Shown here: positions 8,536 through 18,750 of the stretch, piece after piece | Layout: every line of letters starts with the position of its first letter | How positions within the stretch are numbered: position 1 is the first letter of the stretch | Assembly (NCBI GenBank): GCA_001464935.1 | Contig: LNEL01000039.1 | Span: 51,119-115,118, forward strand | Length of the DNA stretch: 64,000 nt | Source: Gammaproteobacteria bacterium Ga0077536 | GTDB taxonomy: Bacteria; Pseudomonadota; Gammaproteobacteria; Ga0077536 | Reading direction: 5' to 3' | Translations under genes and position numbers: made by a program | Notes under the pieces: generated by a model | Seen by the model: only the letters and a program-made list of their open reading frames with translations | Databases searched by the model: none | What the model was told of the DNA's origin: nothing

Positions 8536-9135
8536 TCAGCTTGCCGTGTCGCCGCGGCGCGCGGCGGCGAGATCGGACGGCGTATCGATGTCGAACAGTA
8601 CGCCGGGATCGTCGACATCAACCGCGGTCACGGCGGCGCGCTGCAGGATCGAGCGTGCGCCCTGATCGCCTTCGAGTGCAGCCAGCGCCACGAGGTGCGC
8701 GGCGCCGAACAGCACCGGATGGCCGCGCCGGCCGGCATGGACCGGCAGCACGATCGCCTGCCCGTCGAGCACGTCGAATCGATGCAACAGGGTCTCAATG
8801 GTGTGCGCGCTCGCGAGCGGCATGTCACCGAGCATGATCAGCACCCCGTCGAGGTCGGCTGGCAGGGCCTGGACGCCGCAGGCAATTGACCGTCCGAGTC
8901 CGGCGGCGGGATCGGGGTTGGCGATCGCCGTGACGCCGACCGCCCGGGCAAGTGACTGTGCGGGGACATCATCCGGCGCGATCACCACCACGCGCGCGGC
9001 CAACGGCAGGCTCGCCACGAGATCGAGCGTCCACGCCAGCACCGGCCGGCCGTCGAGCGCGGCGTGCAGTTTGCCGCCGGGGCCATAGCGCCGACCAAAG
9101 CCCGCGGCGGCCACGATCGCCGCGATCCGCTTCAT
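8536..9135 (-). CDS. Molybdenum cofactor nucleotidyltransferase (MocA/MobA-like)
   Basis: 199 residues with the NTP-transferase signature at the N-terminus (AAIVAAAGFGRRYGPGGKLHA) and the GVLIMLGDMPL metal-binding segment. MocA adds CMP to molybdopterin to give the cytosine-dinucleotide cofactor used by xanthine-oxidase-family Mo enzymes. The context supports that role: it overlaps xdhC-like by 4 bp (ATGA), and a CoxL-type Mo hydroxylase is encoded divergently at the other end of this gene block. It is the last gene of the minus-strand run. Confidence 0.88.
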   Translation of the reverse strand: MKRIAAIVAAAGFGRRYGPGGKLHAALDGRPVLAWTLDLVASLPLAARVVVIAPDDVPAQSLARAVGVTAIANPDPAAGLGRSIACGVQALPADLDGVLIMLGDMPLASAHTIETLLHRFDVLDGQAIVLPVHAGRRGHPVLFGAAHLVALAALEGDQGARSILQRAAVTAVDVDDPGVLFDIDTPSDLAAARRGDTAS

Positions 9136-10076
9136 GGGTGGGGTGGTGATGCTCCGCGGCGCACGGCCACGATCTCGGCCAGAATCGCCAGCGCAATTTC
9201 GGGCGGACTCCTGGCGCCGATCGGGAGACCGACAGGGCCGTGAATCCGTGCAATCGCCGCCGCCTCGACGCCGGCCTCGCGCAGGCCCGCGCGGCGCGCT
9301 TCCGCCGTGCGGCGGCTGCCGAGCGCGCCAACGTAAAAGCAGTCCGAGGCGAGCGCGGCGCGCAGCACGTCCGGCTCCCATTCGTGTTCATGGAACAGCG
9401 ACACGAAAGCCGTCCAGCGATCGAGCGGGCCGCAGCGAAACGCATCGGCGGTCGACAGGGCGTGCAGTTCGCGGGCATGGGGTCGCGCCAGTTCGAGCGT
9501 CTCGGCTTCCGGCGACATCGCCACGACTTCGAATTCGGCGGCCGAGCCGAGCTGGCAGATCAAGGGCAGCAGAGGGCCCTTGCCGACGGCGAGCACTCGG
9601 GTCACGGGTTCGAAGATCCTGACATAGCCCGGTTCCGGCGCCGGCACCGCGCAGTCGAGCGTCGTCGTCGCGTGCAGGCGCGCCAGGTCGATACACAAGG
9701 CCGCGGGTCGGCGCGCCGCATTCGCGTTGACCACGCGCTGCAGGTCGTCATCGTCGATCAGGACGTCGAAGAACACGTCGATGCCCGATCCACACGGCAG
9801 ACGGATATCGATGTACGGCGACCCCTCCCCATACCGCAGCAGCCGGTTCGTGCCGGCGGCCATCCGGGCCTGCGCTTCGGCGACGATTGCCGCTTCCGCA
9901 CAGCCGCCGGTGAGGTTGCCGACGGCGTCGCCGCGTTCGTTGACGGCCATCTGGCTGCCGCGCGGCCGGGGCGCCGAGCCATCGACGAACACGAGCGTGA
10001 CGAGTGCCGTGCGCAGTCCCTGTGCCCGCCATTGCAGGCAGGTCGGCAGCACGTCGTTCATGTAGCGGGCCGGCAT
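9132..10076 (-). CDS. XdhC/CoxI-family molybdenum enzyme maturation factor
   Basis: 314 residues with the two XdhC domains: the N-terminal part carries the APRPRGSQMAV and NLTGGCAEAAIV segments with the conserved Cys, and the C-terminal Rossmann-like part ends in the GALGSRRTAEAR...IGARSPPEIALAI pattern. XdhC binds and sulfurates the Mo cofactor and inserts it into xanthine-oxidase-family enzymes. Here it is placed to serve the CoxL-type large subunit encoded at 16340. An alternative ATG is five codons in. Confidence 0.92.
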   Translation of the reverse strand: MPARYMNDVLPTCLQWRAQGLRTALVTLVFVDGSAPRPRGSQMAVNERGDAVGNLTGGCAEAAIVAEAQARMAAGTNRLLRYGEGSPYIDIRLPCGSGIDVFFDVLIDDDDLQRVVNANAARRPAALCIDLARLHATTTLDCAVPAPEPGYVRIFEPVTRVLAVGKGPLLPLICQLGSAAEFEVVAMSPEAETLELARPHARELHALSTADAFRCGPLDRWTAFVSLFHEHEWEPDVLRAALASDCFYVGALGSRRTAEARRAGLREAGVEAAAIARIHGPVGLPIGARSPPEIALAILAEIVAVRRGASPPHP

Positions 10077-10093
10077 CGGAGCGCGGTGCGGCG

Positions 10094-10828
10094 TCAGGGT
10101 GTCGCGAGCGTGTTGGCTCGGGCGTCCTTCGCCGCGAGGTGCGCCTGCACGCGCGCAAACGCATCGCGGGCACCGGCCATGAAGCCGTCGACATACAGTT
10201 CGATCATGAAGTCAGGGTCCTCGACACCGGCCTGATGGAAAACGTGCTTGCGCATTATCCCGTAAATGACCGTCGAATGGAGGCTGAACACCAGTTGCTC
10301 CTCGTGACTGGAGACGGGCCGGTCCGACGGGCCGGCCAGCGCCAGCGCATGGCGGCACTCGAGCACGATCGGTTGAATCAGGCGTTCCCGGATGCGGGTG
10401 AAGTAGCGTTCACTGATGCTTTCGCCGCGCAGCGCGGAGAACAGCGAAATGCGGATGACCTCGTAGCGATCGATACTGCGGTTGTAGTCCTTGTAGAACG
10501 CCTTCAGCCGCGTTGACAGGGGCTGCGTGCGATCGGCGATCAGCTGCTCCCAGGCCGGGCTCCAGCGATTCAGGAAGACGACATCGTAGACGCGATCGAT
10601 CAATGCGGCCTTCGACGGAAAGTAGCGGAACAGCAGCGCCTGGCTGATGCCGAGATGACGCGCGAGGTCGCGCGTGCGGCCATCGAACCCGTACTCCGCG
10701 AAATAGGAAATCGCACCTTCGAGGATCATGTGCTGGCGATCGCCCGGCAGCAGGCGTTGGCGGGGCGCCGCGGGATCCTTGCGGCGGCCCGCTCGCGGCT
10801 TCGGGGCGGCGGGATCGGGCATGCTCAT
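10094..10828 (-). CDS. TetR-family transcriptional regulator
   Basis: 244 residues. After a Pro/Arg-rich leader, the TetR helix-turn-helix spans about 35-80 (ISYFAEYGFDGRTRDLARHLGISQALLFRYFPSKAALIDRVY), followed by an all-helical ligand-binding and dimerisation domain. It is embedded in the minus-strand catabolic operon, 4 bp from the SDR gene and 17 bp from xdhC, so it probably regulates this operon and itself. The palindromes in the divergent promoter region at 14734 and 14833 are the obvious candidate operators. The ligand is unknown. Confidence 0.9.
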   Translation of the reverse strand: MSMPDPAAPKPRAGRRKDPAAPRQRLLPGDRQHMILEGAISYFAEYGFDGRTRDLARHLGISQALLFRYFPSKAALIDRVYDVVFLNRWSPAWEQLIADRTQPLSTRLKAFYKDYNRSIDRYEVIRISLFSALRGESISERYFTRIRERLIQPIVLECRHALALAGPSDRPVSSHEEQLVFSLHSTVIYGIMRKHVFHQAGVEDPDFMIELYVDGFMAGARDAFARVQAHLAAKDARANTLATP

Positions 10829-10832
10829 GCCA

Positions 10833-11590
<758 letters not shown>

Positions 11591-11591
<1 letters not shown>

Positions 11592-12442
11592 CACGCCAGA
11601 CGCCGCGTGTCGCCGACATCGCCGATCCAGCCGTGCGAGCGCGTGACGGCGGCGAGCGTGATCTCATGCATCGGCAGCGCGGCGAGGCCGTTCGCGACGT
11701 GGTAGAGCGTCGGCAGATCCTCCCAGCGGGCCTCGCTGAACTTCAGCGTACCCGGTCCGCAGAGCGCGCTGTCGACCTTGATGCCCGGATAGTGATGGGC
11801 GGCGAGCGGATCGGGGGACATCGTCGCGTAGGAGGCGTCGGGGCCCGCCTCTGGTGGCGTGCCCGGGATGTACTTCCACTGCAGCCAGTGCGGCGGATGA
11901 AAGGGATCGGTGCTCGTCATCGCTGGCGCGGGGGTGGCCGCGCTGACGTCGACCTCCGCGTGCACGAACTCATAACCCTGCCACGCGAGGCTGCAGACGT
12001 GGCGCTCGTTCTGGATGCGCGGTTCGGGGATTTCGCAGTAGATCTTCGGGTGCCCCAGCTCATCGCGGCCGGTGATGATCGGATCGGCGAAGCTCTCGAA
12101 CAGCACGGCGGCGAAGCGGCCGTGCGCGGTGTCGCGGGTGCCGCGGAACACGCCGGGCCACGACACGAGACACAGGTTGTAGCCGCGACCCGCGAGCCAC
12201 GGAATCGCCTTGATGTAGGCGAAGTCGATCGACACCACGGGCTCGCCGGCCAGCGCGAGGCCCGGCGGCATCATCGCTTCGAGGCGCTCGGCATCGGTGC
12301 GGAAGCGCAGCGTCACGACCGTCGATTGCGGGTACTTGCCGTGGTCGATCGTTTCGCTCTTCGGGATATTGCGCGGACCCGGCGACGGGCCGAAATGCGA
12401 GGGCATGCGATAGCGCGCGCCGGGCAGGAATTCGTAGGACAT
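11591..12442 (-). CDS. Acetoacetate decarboxylase-family protein
   Basis: 283 residues of the ADC fold. The hallmark segment GRDELGHPKIYCEIPEP contains Lys133, the position of the Schiff-base lysine in acetoacetate decarboxylase. Family members decarboxylate beta-keto acids or act as aldolases/dehydratases through the same lysine. A GGAG site precedes the ATG. The gene sits between the HpsN-like dehydrogenase (28 bp upstream) and the SDR (overlapping), so it may act on a keto-acid intermediate of that pathway. The true substrate is not clear, and ADC-like family members often are not acetoacetate decarboxylases. Confidence 0.88.
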
Positions 12443-12470
12443 GGGTGATCTCCGGGCTGATGGGCGGCGC

Positions 12471-13757
12471 TCAGGCGCCGCCGGATTTGAGCCGGCGGAC
12501 GCGAATGTCCGCCTGTTCCTGGTGTCCGGCGAAGTGCTCGATCTCGCACAGTCGCGAACAGTATTCGCCGATCAGGACGGAGGCTTCGTCGGTCAGCACC
12601 CGCTGATAGGTATGGGTCTTGATGAACTTCCCGACCCACAGGCCGCCCGTGTAGCGGCCGGCGCCACGCGTCGGCAGCGTGTGGTTCGTGCCAATCACCT
12701 TGTCGCCATAGGCGACGTTGGTGCGGGCGCCGAGGAACAGCGCGCCATAGTTCGTCATGCGCTGCAGGAACCAGTCCGGATCGCGCGTCATCACCTGCAC
12801 ATGTTCGGAACACACGCGTTCGGCCTGTTCGAGCATTTCTTCCTGGGTGTCGCACAGATAGATTTCGCCATGGTCGCGCCACGCGACGCTCGCGATGTCG
12901 CGCGTGGCGAGCCGGGCGAGCACTGTCTCGATCGCCGCCGGCAGGGCCTCGGCAATCTCCCTGGACGTCGTGATGCACACGGCCGGCGAGGTCGGGCCGT
13001 GTTCGGCCTGCCCGAGCAGATCGACGGCGACGAGTTCGGCATCGACGCTGTCGTCGCAGATCACCAGCGTTTCGGTGGGGCCAGCCAGCAAATCGATCCC
13101 GACCCGGCCGAACAACTGGCGCTTGGCTTCGGCGACATACGCGTTGCCGGGGCCGACGATCATGTCGACCGGGGCGATGTTGTCGGTACCCAGCGCCATC
13201 GCGGCGATCGATTGCACGCCACCGAGCACGTAGATCTCGTCGGCGCCGGCGAGCGCCATCGCGGCGATCACGGCCGGCTCGGGTTTGCCGTCGTAGGGAG
13301 GGGTCGTCGCGATCACCCGCTTGACGCCGGCGGTCTTCGCCGTCAGCACGCTCATGTGCGCGGAGGCGACCATGGGATACTTGCCTCCGGGAATGTAGCA
13401 GCCGACCGAATTGACCGGGATGTTGCGATGGCCCAGCTGCACGCCGGGGATCGTCTCGACCTCGACGTCGCGGATCGACAGCATCTGCACCTGTGCGAAG
13501 CGACGGATCTGCGCCTGCGCAAAGCGGATGTCGTCCAGCGTCCGGGGCGCCACGGCCGCGATGCACGCGTCGATCTCGGCCTGGCTGAGCCGGAAGGACG
13601 CGGGCGACCAATGGTCGAACCGCGTCGAGTACTCGCGGACCGCCGCTTCGCCGCGGGTCTGGATGTCGGTGATGATGGTCTCGACGGTGGCGCGGACCGC
13701 CGCGTCAGCGGCGGCCGAGGCGGCGACCGTCGCGCCGGTTTTGAGTTTTTTAATCAT
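12471..13757 (-). CDS. HisD-superfamily dehydrogenase, sulfopropanediol dehydrogenase (HpsN)-like
   Basis: 428 residues of the histidinol dehydrogenase fold with all mechanistic residues kept: zinc ligands Gln250, His253, Asp352 and His412, and the catalytic pair Glu318-His319. The segment [21 protein letters not shown] differs from true HisD and matches the catabolic group that includes HpsN, which oxidises a primary alcohol to an acid in two NAD-dependent steps. No his genes are nearby; the neighbours are a lactonase and a decarboxylase-family gene. AGGGA precedes the ATG. The substrate could be dihydroxypropanesulfonate or another small polyol; nothing else in the window supports sulfonate use. 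Confidence 0.88.
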   Translation of the reverse strand: MIKKLKTGATVAASAAADAAVRATVETIITDIQTRGEAAVREYSTRFDHWSPASFRLSQAEIDACIAAVAPRTLDDIRFAQAQIRRFAQVQMLSIRDVEVETIPGVQLGHRNIPVNSVGCYIPGGKYPMVASAHMSVLTAKTAGVKRVIATTPPYDGKPEPAVIAAMALAGADEIYVLGGVQSIAAMALGTDNIAPVDMIVGPGNAYVAEAKRQLFGRVGIDLLAGPTETLVICDDSVDAELVAVDLLGQAEHGPTSPAVCITTSREIAEALPAAIETVLARLATRDIASVAWRDHGEIYLCDTQEEMLEQAERVCSEHVQVMTRDPDWFLQRMTNYGALFLGARTNVAYGDKVIGTNHTLPTRGAGRYTGGLWVGKFIKTHTYQRVLTDEASVLIGEYCSRLCEIEHFAGHQEQADIRVRRLKSGGA

Positions 13758-13786
13758 GGTGTGTCCCTTGTGCCGACGCCGGCCTT

Positions 13787-14701
13787 TCAGCCGCCGAAGC
13801 GTGGTTCCGCGATGCCCTTGATGCCGAGACCGCGAATGCGGAACAGGCTGCCTGCGCCGAACTGCGGTTTGATCTGCTTCGCGAAGTGGTCGTGGACGGC
13901 GGGGTGGCGCACACGCGCCATCGACGTCACGTAGATTTCATCGAGTTCGGGGCCGCCGAAGGCGACGCTCGTGATGTTCTTCACCGGCATCCCGATGCGC
14001 CGCTCGACGGTCCCGTCGGGCGCATAGCGGATCAGGTCGCCTCCGATCACCAGCGCGTTCCACACGCCGCCTTCGGCGTCGACGGTCGAACCGTCGAAGA
14101 AACCGGGGTCCTCGCGCGTGCTCGCGAAGTCGCGCCGGTTCGCCAGCGTGCCGGTCGCGATGTCGTAGTCATAGGCCCACATCACCTGCTGAAAGGTGTC
14201 GGCAAAGTAGAAAGTCTTGTCGTCGGGACTCCAGCACGGACCGTTCGAGCAGATGATGCCGGCGTCGACCTGGGTGACGCTCAGATCGGGATCGAGGCGC
14301 CACAGGCCGCAGATCGGCAACTCTTCCTGGTCGTCCATGCCGCCGGCGAAGAAGCGGCCGCGGCGATCGCATTTCGCATCGTTGAGACGCGTGCGTGGCT
14401 GCCCGGGATCGATGTGGCGGATCAGATCGAGCGCGCCGGTCTCGAAATTGAAGAAGTAGAAGCCGTCATCGAGCGCGAGCACGGCGGTGCCGTCCTGACG
14501 CAGTGCCAGGGCGCCGACATCGTGATCGACCGTCCAGTGGCGAGTGGCGCCGGTGCGGGGATCGAGTCGCCACAGATTCGGTTTGCCGACGCGCCGGCCG
14601 GTGCCGTCGACCCAGTAGAGGCAGCCGCTGACCTCGTCCCACACCGGGCCTTCGCCGAGTTCATTCGAGTCCGCGACCACGCATTCGATGCTGTACTTCA
14701 T
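13787..14701 (-). CDS. SMP-30/gluconolactonase-family lactonase
   Basis: 304 residues of a six-bladed propeller. The start [18 protein letters not shown] has the metal-ligand Glu of the family, with further conserved points [18 protein letters not shown] and [21 protein letters not shown]. Such enzymes open sugar lactones such as gluconolactone using a divalent metal. The ATG at 14701 is chosen because the alignable protein begins there; the open frame upstream runs into the promoter region. It is the first gene of the minus-strand operon and would follow naturally from an aldehyde or lactol oxidation by the divergent Mo enzyme. Confidence 0.9.
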   Translation of the reverse strand: MKYSIECVVADSNELGEGPVWDEVSGCLYWVDGTGRRVGKPNLWRLDPRTGATRHWTVDHDVGALALRQDGTAVLALDDGFYFFNFETGALDLIRHIDPGQPRTRLNDAKCDRRGRFFAGGMDDQEELPICGLWRLDPDLSVTQVDAGIICSNGPCWSPDDKTFYFADTFQQVMWAYDYDIATGTLANRRDFASTREDPGFFDGSTVDAEGGVWNALVIGGDLIRYAPDGTVERRIGMPVKNITSVAFGGPELDEIYVTSMARVRHPAVHDHFAKQIKPQFGAGSLFRIRGLGIKGIAEPRFGG

Positions 14702-14733
14702 CCGGTTTCGATCCTTCCGATGCCCTGCGTAAA

Positions 14734-14747
14734 TGAGCGTATGATTA
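14734..14747. promoter_or_regulatory. Candidate TetR half-operator upstream of the lactonase gene
   Basis: TGAGCGTATGATTA, 33 bp upstream of the lactonase start, repeats the left arm of the perfect palindrome at 14833 and keeps a degenerate right arm. Two related sites on the two sides of the divergent promoter region suggest control of both operons by one regulator, most simply the TetR encoded at 10094. Confidence 0.4.
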
Positions 14748-14832
14748 ATAACGGCGCGTCGGCCCCGAGACTTTGCTGCTATGCAGTGCATCCGGGCGTG
14801 ACTGACACGTCCTGACGGTGAGTGTCGTTAGT

Positions 14833-14846
14833 TGAGCGTTTGCTCA
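14833..14846. promoter_or_regulatory. Palindromic operator TGAGC-GTTT-GCTCA
   Basis: A perfect 5-4-5 dyad 109 bp upstream of the CoxM-type gene, in an AT-richer patch of the divergent region. Spacing and symmetry suit a TetR dimer. The nearby TetR gene at 10094 is the likely partner; this is inference from position. Confidence 0.5.
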
Positions 14847-14954
14847 TTAAAGCAGGGGCGTGCTAGAGTTTCAACCCTGCAGCGTCCGCGCACGCGACGC
14901 ACCATCGGCGGCGGGGCCGGACACGGCCACCGGCGTCGTTCGAAGGGAGGGGAG

Positions 14955-15830
14955 ATGTTTCCGGCTCATATAGAAGAATACGTGCGGCCCACGAGTGTGG
15001 CCGACGCGCTGGCCGCCAACGCGCGCTACGAAGACGGCGAGGCGATGTTCATTGCCGGCGGCCAGAGTCTGATGCAGGCCATCAAGTCGCGCATGGCGCG
15101 ACCGCGCTGCCTGATCGACCTGCAGGCCATCGAGGCGCTGAAAGGCATCGGCTTCGAACAGGGTCTGCGCATTGGCGCGATGACGCGTTACGTCGAGATC
15201 GCCGGTGACGAGCGGCTGCGCGGTGCCTATGCGGCGCTGCGCGACGCGGCGGCCCACGTCGGCGACCGCCAGGTCCGCAACCGCGGCACGATAGGCGGCA
15301 GCTGCTGCTGGAACTACGTCGCGTCGTGCACGCCGGCCGTGGTGCTCGGTCTCGGCGGCACGTTCAACCTGGTTGCCGCCAGCGGCGCGCGGCGCGCGGT
15401 GCCGGCCAGCGAGTTCCTGATCGGGCCGCTGGAGACGGCACGTCGGCCCGACGAAATGCTCGAGTCGGTCGCCTTCGCGCCGGTCGCCGGACGTGCCGGC
15501 AGCGCCTACCGGAAGTGGGGCCTGCTGAAGGACGCACTGCCGGTCGTCGGCGTCTGCGTGCAGGTGACACTGGACGCCGCGGGGGTGTGTACCGCAGCGC
15601 GCGTGTCGCTGTCGGGCCTCAGCGCCGGCGCACAGATGGCCACGGCCGGTGACGCGGCGCTCGTCGGCTCGAAAGGCGAGCCCGCCGCCCTCGAACGCGC
15701 GTTCGCCGCGATCGCCGACAGCGCGGACGTCCAGGCCGACAAATGGGCCAGCGAAGCCTATCGCCAACAACTGATCCGGACGCTGGGCGCCGACGTCGCC
15801 GCCACCGCGTTCGCGCGCGCCGTCGTCTGA
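14955..15830 (+). CDS. Molybdenum hydroxylase FAD-binding subunit (CoxM/CutM type)
   Basis: 291 residues. The FAD pocket motifs of the medium subunit are visible: FIAGGQSLMQAIKSR near residue 32 and RNRGTIGGSCCWNYVAS near residue 110 (the TIGGS loop). The protein transfers electrons from the iron-sulfur subunit through FAD. A strong GGGAGGGG ribosome site precedes the ATG at 14955. It heads a four-gene operon (M, S, L, G) facing the lactonase operon. The double Cys after TIGG is less usual than the Asn/His seen in CO dehydrogenase. Confidence 0.92.
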   Translation: MFPAHIEEYVRPTSVADALAANARYEDGEAMFIAGGQSLMQAIKSRMARPRCLIDLQAIEALKGIGFEQGLRIGAMTRYVEIAGDERLRGAYAALRDAAAHVGDRQVRNRGTIGGSCCWNYVASCTPAVVLGLGGTFNLVAASGARRAVPASEFLIGPLETARRPDEMLESVAFAPVAGRAGSAYRKWGLLKDALPVVGVCVQVTLDAAGVCTAARVSLSGLSAGAQMATAGDAALVGSKGEPAALERAFAAIADSADVQADKWASEAYRQQLIRTLGADVAATAFARAVV

Positions 15831-15850
15831 GCGCGCAGGGGGAAAATGCC

Positions 15851-16330
15851 ATGCAAACAGTCAAGATCACGGTCAACGGCGCGCTGTACGAAGAAACCAT
15901 TCCGGCGCGCATGCTGCTGGTCGATTTCCTGCGCGATCGCCTCGCACTGACAGGCACGCACGTTGGCTGCACGCACGAAGGCGTATGCGGCGCGTGCACC
16001 ATCCATCTCGATGGCGAAGCGGTGAAGAGCTGCATGATGCTCGCGGTGCAGGCCGACGGCCATGCGGTGACGACCGTCGAGGGCCTCGCGCGCAACCAGG
16101 AACTGTCGGTGCTGCAGAAGAGCTTTCGCGAGCACCACGGCCTGCAGTGCGGTTTCTGCACGCCGGGGATTCTGATGAACATGACGGATTTCCTCGCACG
16201 CCATCCGAATCCGTCAGATGAAGAAATTCGTCAGGGCCTGATCGGCAACCTGTGCCGCTGCACCGGCTACGTCCATATCGTCAAGGCCGTGCGCGAAGCG
16301 TCGAAGACGCTCGCGTCCACGGCCGGCTGA
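15851..16330 (+). CDS. Molybdenum hydroxylase [2Fe-2S] subunit (CoxS type)
   Basis: 159 residues, normal for the small subunit. The plant-type ferredoxin cluster uses Cys40, Cys46, Cys49 and Cys61, and the helical second cluster domain uses Cys100, Cys103, Cys135 and Cys137 (CGFC and CRC motifs). It relays electrons from the Mo site to the FAD subunit. It begins 20 bp after the medium subunit gene and ends 9 bp before the large subunit gene. Confidence 0.95.
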   Translation: MQTVKITVNGALYEETIPARMLLVDFLRDRLALTGTHVGCTHEGVCGACTIHLDGEAVKSCMMLAVQADGHAVTTVEGLARNQELSVLQKSFREHHGLQCGFCTPGILMNMTDFLARHPNPSDEEIRQGLIGNLCRCTGYVHIVKAVREASKTLASTAG

Positions 16331-16339
16331 GGAACCGTC

Positions 16340-18748
16340 ATGGATATCCAGATTCAGGACAGCAAGCATTGGATGGGGGCGCGCCTCGAGCGCAAGGAAG
16401 ACCTGCGGCTGGTCTCGGGCCAGGGCAAGTATCTCGCCGACATCGTGCTGCCGGGCATGCTGCACGCGGTGTTCGTGCGCAGCGAGTATGCGCACGCGCG
16501 CATCACCGGCATCGATACCAGCGCGGCGCGCGCGATGCCGGGCGTCGTCGACGTGATCACGGGCGAAGAGATCAAGGCGCACGTGAAGTCGATGCGCCAG
16601 CCCGTGTTGTTGCCGAACCTGCCGGCGAAGTATCCCGACTATCACGCGCTGGCGGTCGACAGGGTCAAGTTCCACGGCGAACCCGTGGCCCTCGTCATCG
16701 CGCGCGACAAATACCTGGCGGAAGACGCGGCCGAAATGGTCGTCGTCGACTATGAGGAACTGCCGGTCGTCGTCGACGCCGAGAAGGCGTTGGCACCGGG
16801 CGCCCCGCAGATCCACGATGAACAGCCCGGCAACGAAATGTTCGCGATGACGTTCACCGGCGGCGCAACGCCGGAAGAGCAGCAGCGCAACGATGAAGAG
16901 GTCGAGCGCATCTTCAAGAGCGCCGACGTCGTCGTCAGCCATCGCTTCCGCGTCCATCGCACCGGGATCACGCCGATGGAGCCGCGCGGCGTGCTGTGCG
17001 ACTGGAACATGTCCGACGGCCTCACGGCCTACATCACCACGCAGCGCCCGCATATCGATCGCCTCGCGCTGATCGACATCCTCGACATTCCCGGCGAGAA
17101 AGTGCGCGTGATCGCGCCGCGGGACCAGGGCGGTGGCTTCGGCGTCAAGGCGCCGTTCTTCCGCGAGAATGTCGTGATCAGTTACGCCGCGCGCAAGATC
17201 GGGCGGCCCGTGCGCTGGATCGAATCGCGCTACGAGAGCCTGATGAACGTCGGCCAGGAGCGCGATCAGATCAACGATCTGGACGTCGCGGCGACGAAGG
17301 ACGGCAAGCTGCTCGCGATGCGCAATCGCGGCATCGCGAACAACGGCACGGGCCAGACCGGCGTGTACTGGGGCTTCGTGATGCCCTTCCTCGGCCAGGT
17401 CGAGATGCCGAACGTCTACACCTGGGAGAAGGGCGACGTGAAGCTGCGCGTCGCCACGACGAACAAGGCCTGTCTCACGCCGTCGCGGGCCTTCGGTCAT
17501 CTGCCGACGCGCTTCGCACTCGAGCGCAGCGTCGACATGGTCGCGCGCCGCATCGGCATGGAACCGTCGGATCTGCGCCGCAAGAACATGGTGCCCAAGC
17601 TGCCGTACACGACGATCACCGGCGAGTACTACGACAGCGGCGACTTCCTGAAAGTGTGGGACAACCTGATGACGAACATCGACCTGCCCGCGTTCCGGCG
17701 CGAGCAGGCCGCGGCGCGCGCGCAGGGCCGTTACATCGGTATCGGGTTCGCCTGCGGCGCGGAGCTGTCGGGCGTGGCGTCCGAGCTGCTGGTGCCGATG
17801 GAGAACCAGCCGGGTTACGGCGCCGCGACGGTGCGCATCGATCCGCGCGGCAAGGTGCTGATCTTCGGTGGTGATGCGCCCGGCGGCCAGGGGCACGAGA
17901 CCACCACCGCGCAGGTTGTCGCGGCGGTCTTCGGCATCAATCCGGCCGACTCGGTCGTGACCACCGGCGACACCGGTTCGACGCCGTTCGGCGCCGGCAC
18001 GATCGGCGCGCGCGCAGGGTCCTATTTCGTCAGCGCGGTCCACAAGGCCTGCAGCGAACTGAAGGAAAAGATCACGCACGTGATGGCGCACGACTTCGGC
18101 CTCCGCGCGACCGCCGAGGAGTTCGCGTTCACCAACGGTGACGTGATCTATCTGCGCGATCCGAGCAAGCGCAAGACCTTCCGCGAAATCGTCGAGCGCA
18201 TCATCATGTTCCCGGTGAACCTGCCGGAAGGCGAAGTCGGCGGGCTCGAGGCCACGGCCTTTTTCGAGGCCGCGAAGCCGATGATCTGCTTCAACGCCGA
18301 TTTCTGCATCGTCGAAGTCAATCCTGACACCGGCGAGTTCAAGATCAAGCGCTGGGTGACCTCCGAAGATGTCGGCAACGTGATCAACCAGAACATCGTC
18401 GACGGGCAGATGCACGGCGCGATCGTGCAGGGGCTCTCGAACGTGATCTTCGAGGAGTTCATCTACACCGACGAGGGCCAGCAGCTGACGGCTGATTTCG
18501 AGAACTACAAGATGGCGACCGCCGCCGACGTGCCGGACATCGAGTTGACGTACGCGTCGACGCCGTGCCCGCATACGCCGCTCGGCACGCGTGGCATCGG
18601 TGAGGGACGCCCGAGCTCGATTCCGGGTGCGCTGTGCAATGCGGTCTGCGATGCGCTGAGCCCGTTCGGCATCGAAATCACCGAGTTGCCGCTGCGGCCC
18701 AGCAGTCTGTGGGCGAAGATTCGCGACGCGAAAGCCGCGAGGAGCTGA
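16340..18748 (+). CDS. Molybdenum hydroxylase large subunit (xanthine oxidase family, CoxL-like)
   Basis: 802 residues with both aldehyde-oxidase domains: the a/b hammerhead N-terminal domain (about 20-135) and the Mo-cofactor-binding domains. Recognisable points are DQGGGFGVKAPFF for the cofactor loop and GTRGIGEGRPSS near the end, with Glu755 as the expected catalytic base. The active-site loop that reads AYxCSFR in form I CO dehydrogenase reads LTPSRAFGHLPTRF here, so it is not CO dehydrogenase. The substrate is likely an aldehyde, lactol or heterocycle. XdhC and MocA-like maturation genes are encoded in the divergent operon. Confidence 0.93.
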   Translation: MDIQIQDSKHWMGARLERKEDLRLVSGQGKYLADIVLPGMLHAVFVRSEYAHARITGIDTSAARAMPGVVDVITGEEIKAHVKSMRQPVLLPNLPAKYPDYHALAVDRVKFHGEPVALVIARDKYLAEDAAEMVVVDYEELPVVVDAEKALAPGAPQIHDEQPGNEMFAMTFTGGATPEEQQRNDEEVERIFKSADVVVSHRFRVHRTGITPMEPRGVLCDWNMSDGLTAYITTQRPHIDRLALIDILDIPGEKVRVIAPRDQGGGFGVKAPFFRENVVISYAARKIGRPVRWIESRYESLMNVGQERDQINDLDVAATKDGKLLAMRNRGIANNGTGQTGVYWGFVMPFLGQVEMPNVYTWEKGDVKLRVATTNKACLTPSRAFGHLPTRFALERSVDMVARRIGMEPSDLRRKNMVPKLPYTTITGEYYDSGDFLKVWDNLMTNIDLPAFRREQAAARAQGRYIGIGFACGAELSGVASELLVPMENQPGYGAATVRIDPRGKVLIFGGDAPGGQGHETTTAQVVAAVFGINPADSVVTTGDTGSTPFGAGTIGARAGSYFVSAVHKACSELKEKITHVMAHDFGLRATAEEFAFTNGDVIYLRDPSKRKTFREIVERIIMFPVNLPEGEVGGLEATAFFEAAKPMICFNADFCIVEVNPDTGEFKIKRWVTSEDVGNVINQNIVDGQMHGAIVQGLSNVIFEEFIYTDEGQQLTADFENYKMATAADVPDIELTYASTPCPHTPLGTRGIGEGRPSSIPGALCNAVCDALSPFGIEITELPLRPSSLWAKIRDAKAARS

Positions 18749-18750
18749 GT

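Noticed and set aside
12471..13757. Histidine biosynthesis hisD
   Set aside because: No his genes nearby and the substrate-side motif fits the HpsN-like catabolic branch, not biosynthetic HisD.
16214..18574. A 786-residue open frame antisense to the Mo-hydroxylase large subunit gene
   Set aside because: It mirrors the third-position GC bias of the real gene, its composition is dominated by Arg, Asp, His and Val in no known pattern, and no ribosome site or domain is present.
16340..18748. Carbon monoxide dehydrogenase large subunit
   Set aside because: The form I signature AYxCSFR is absent; the equivalent loop reads SRAFGHLPT, so a generic Mo hydroxylase is the safer call.
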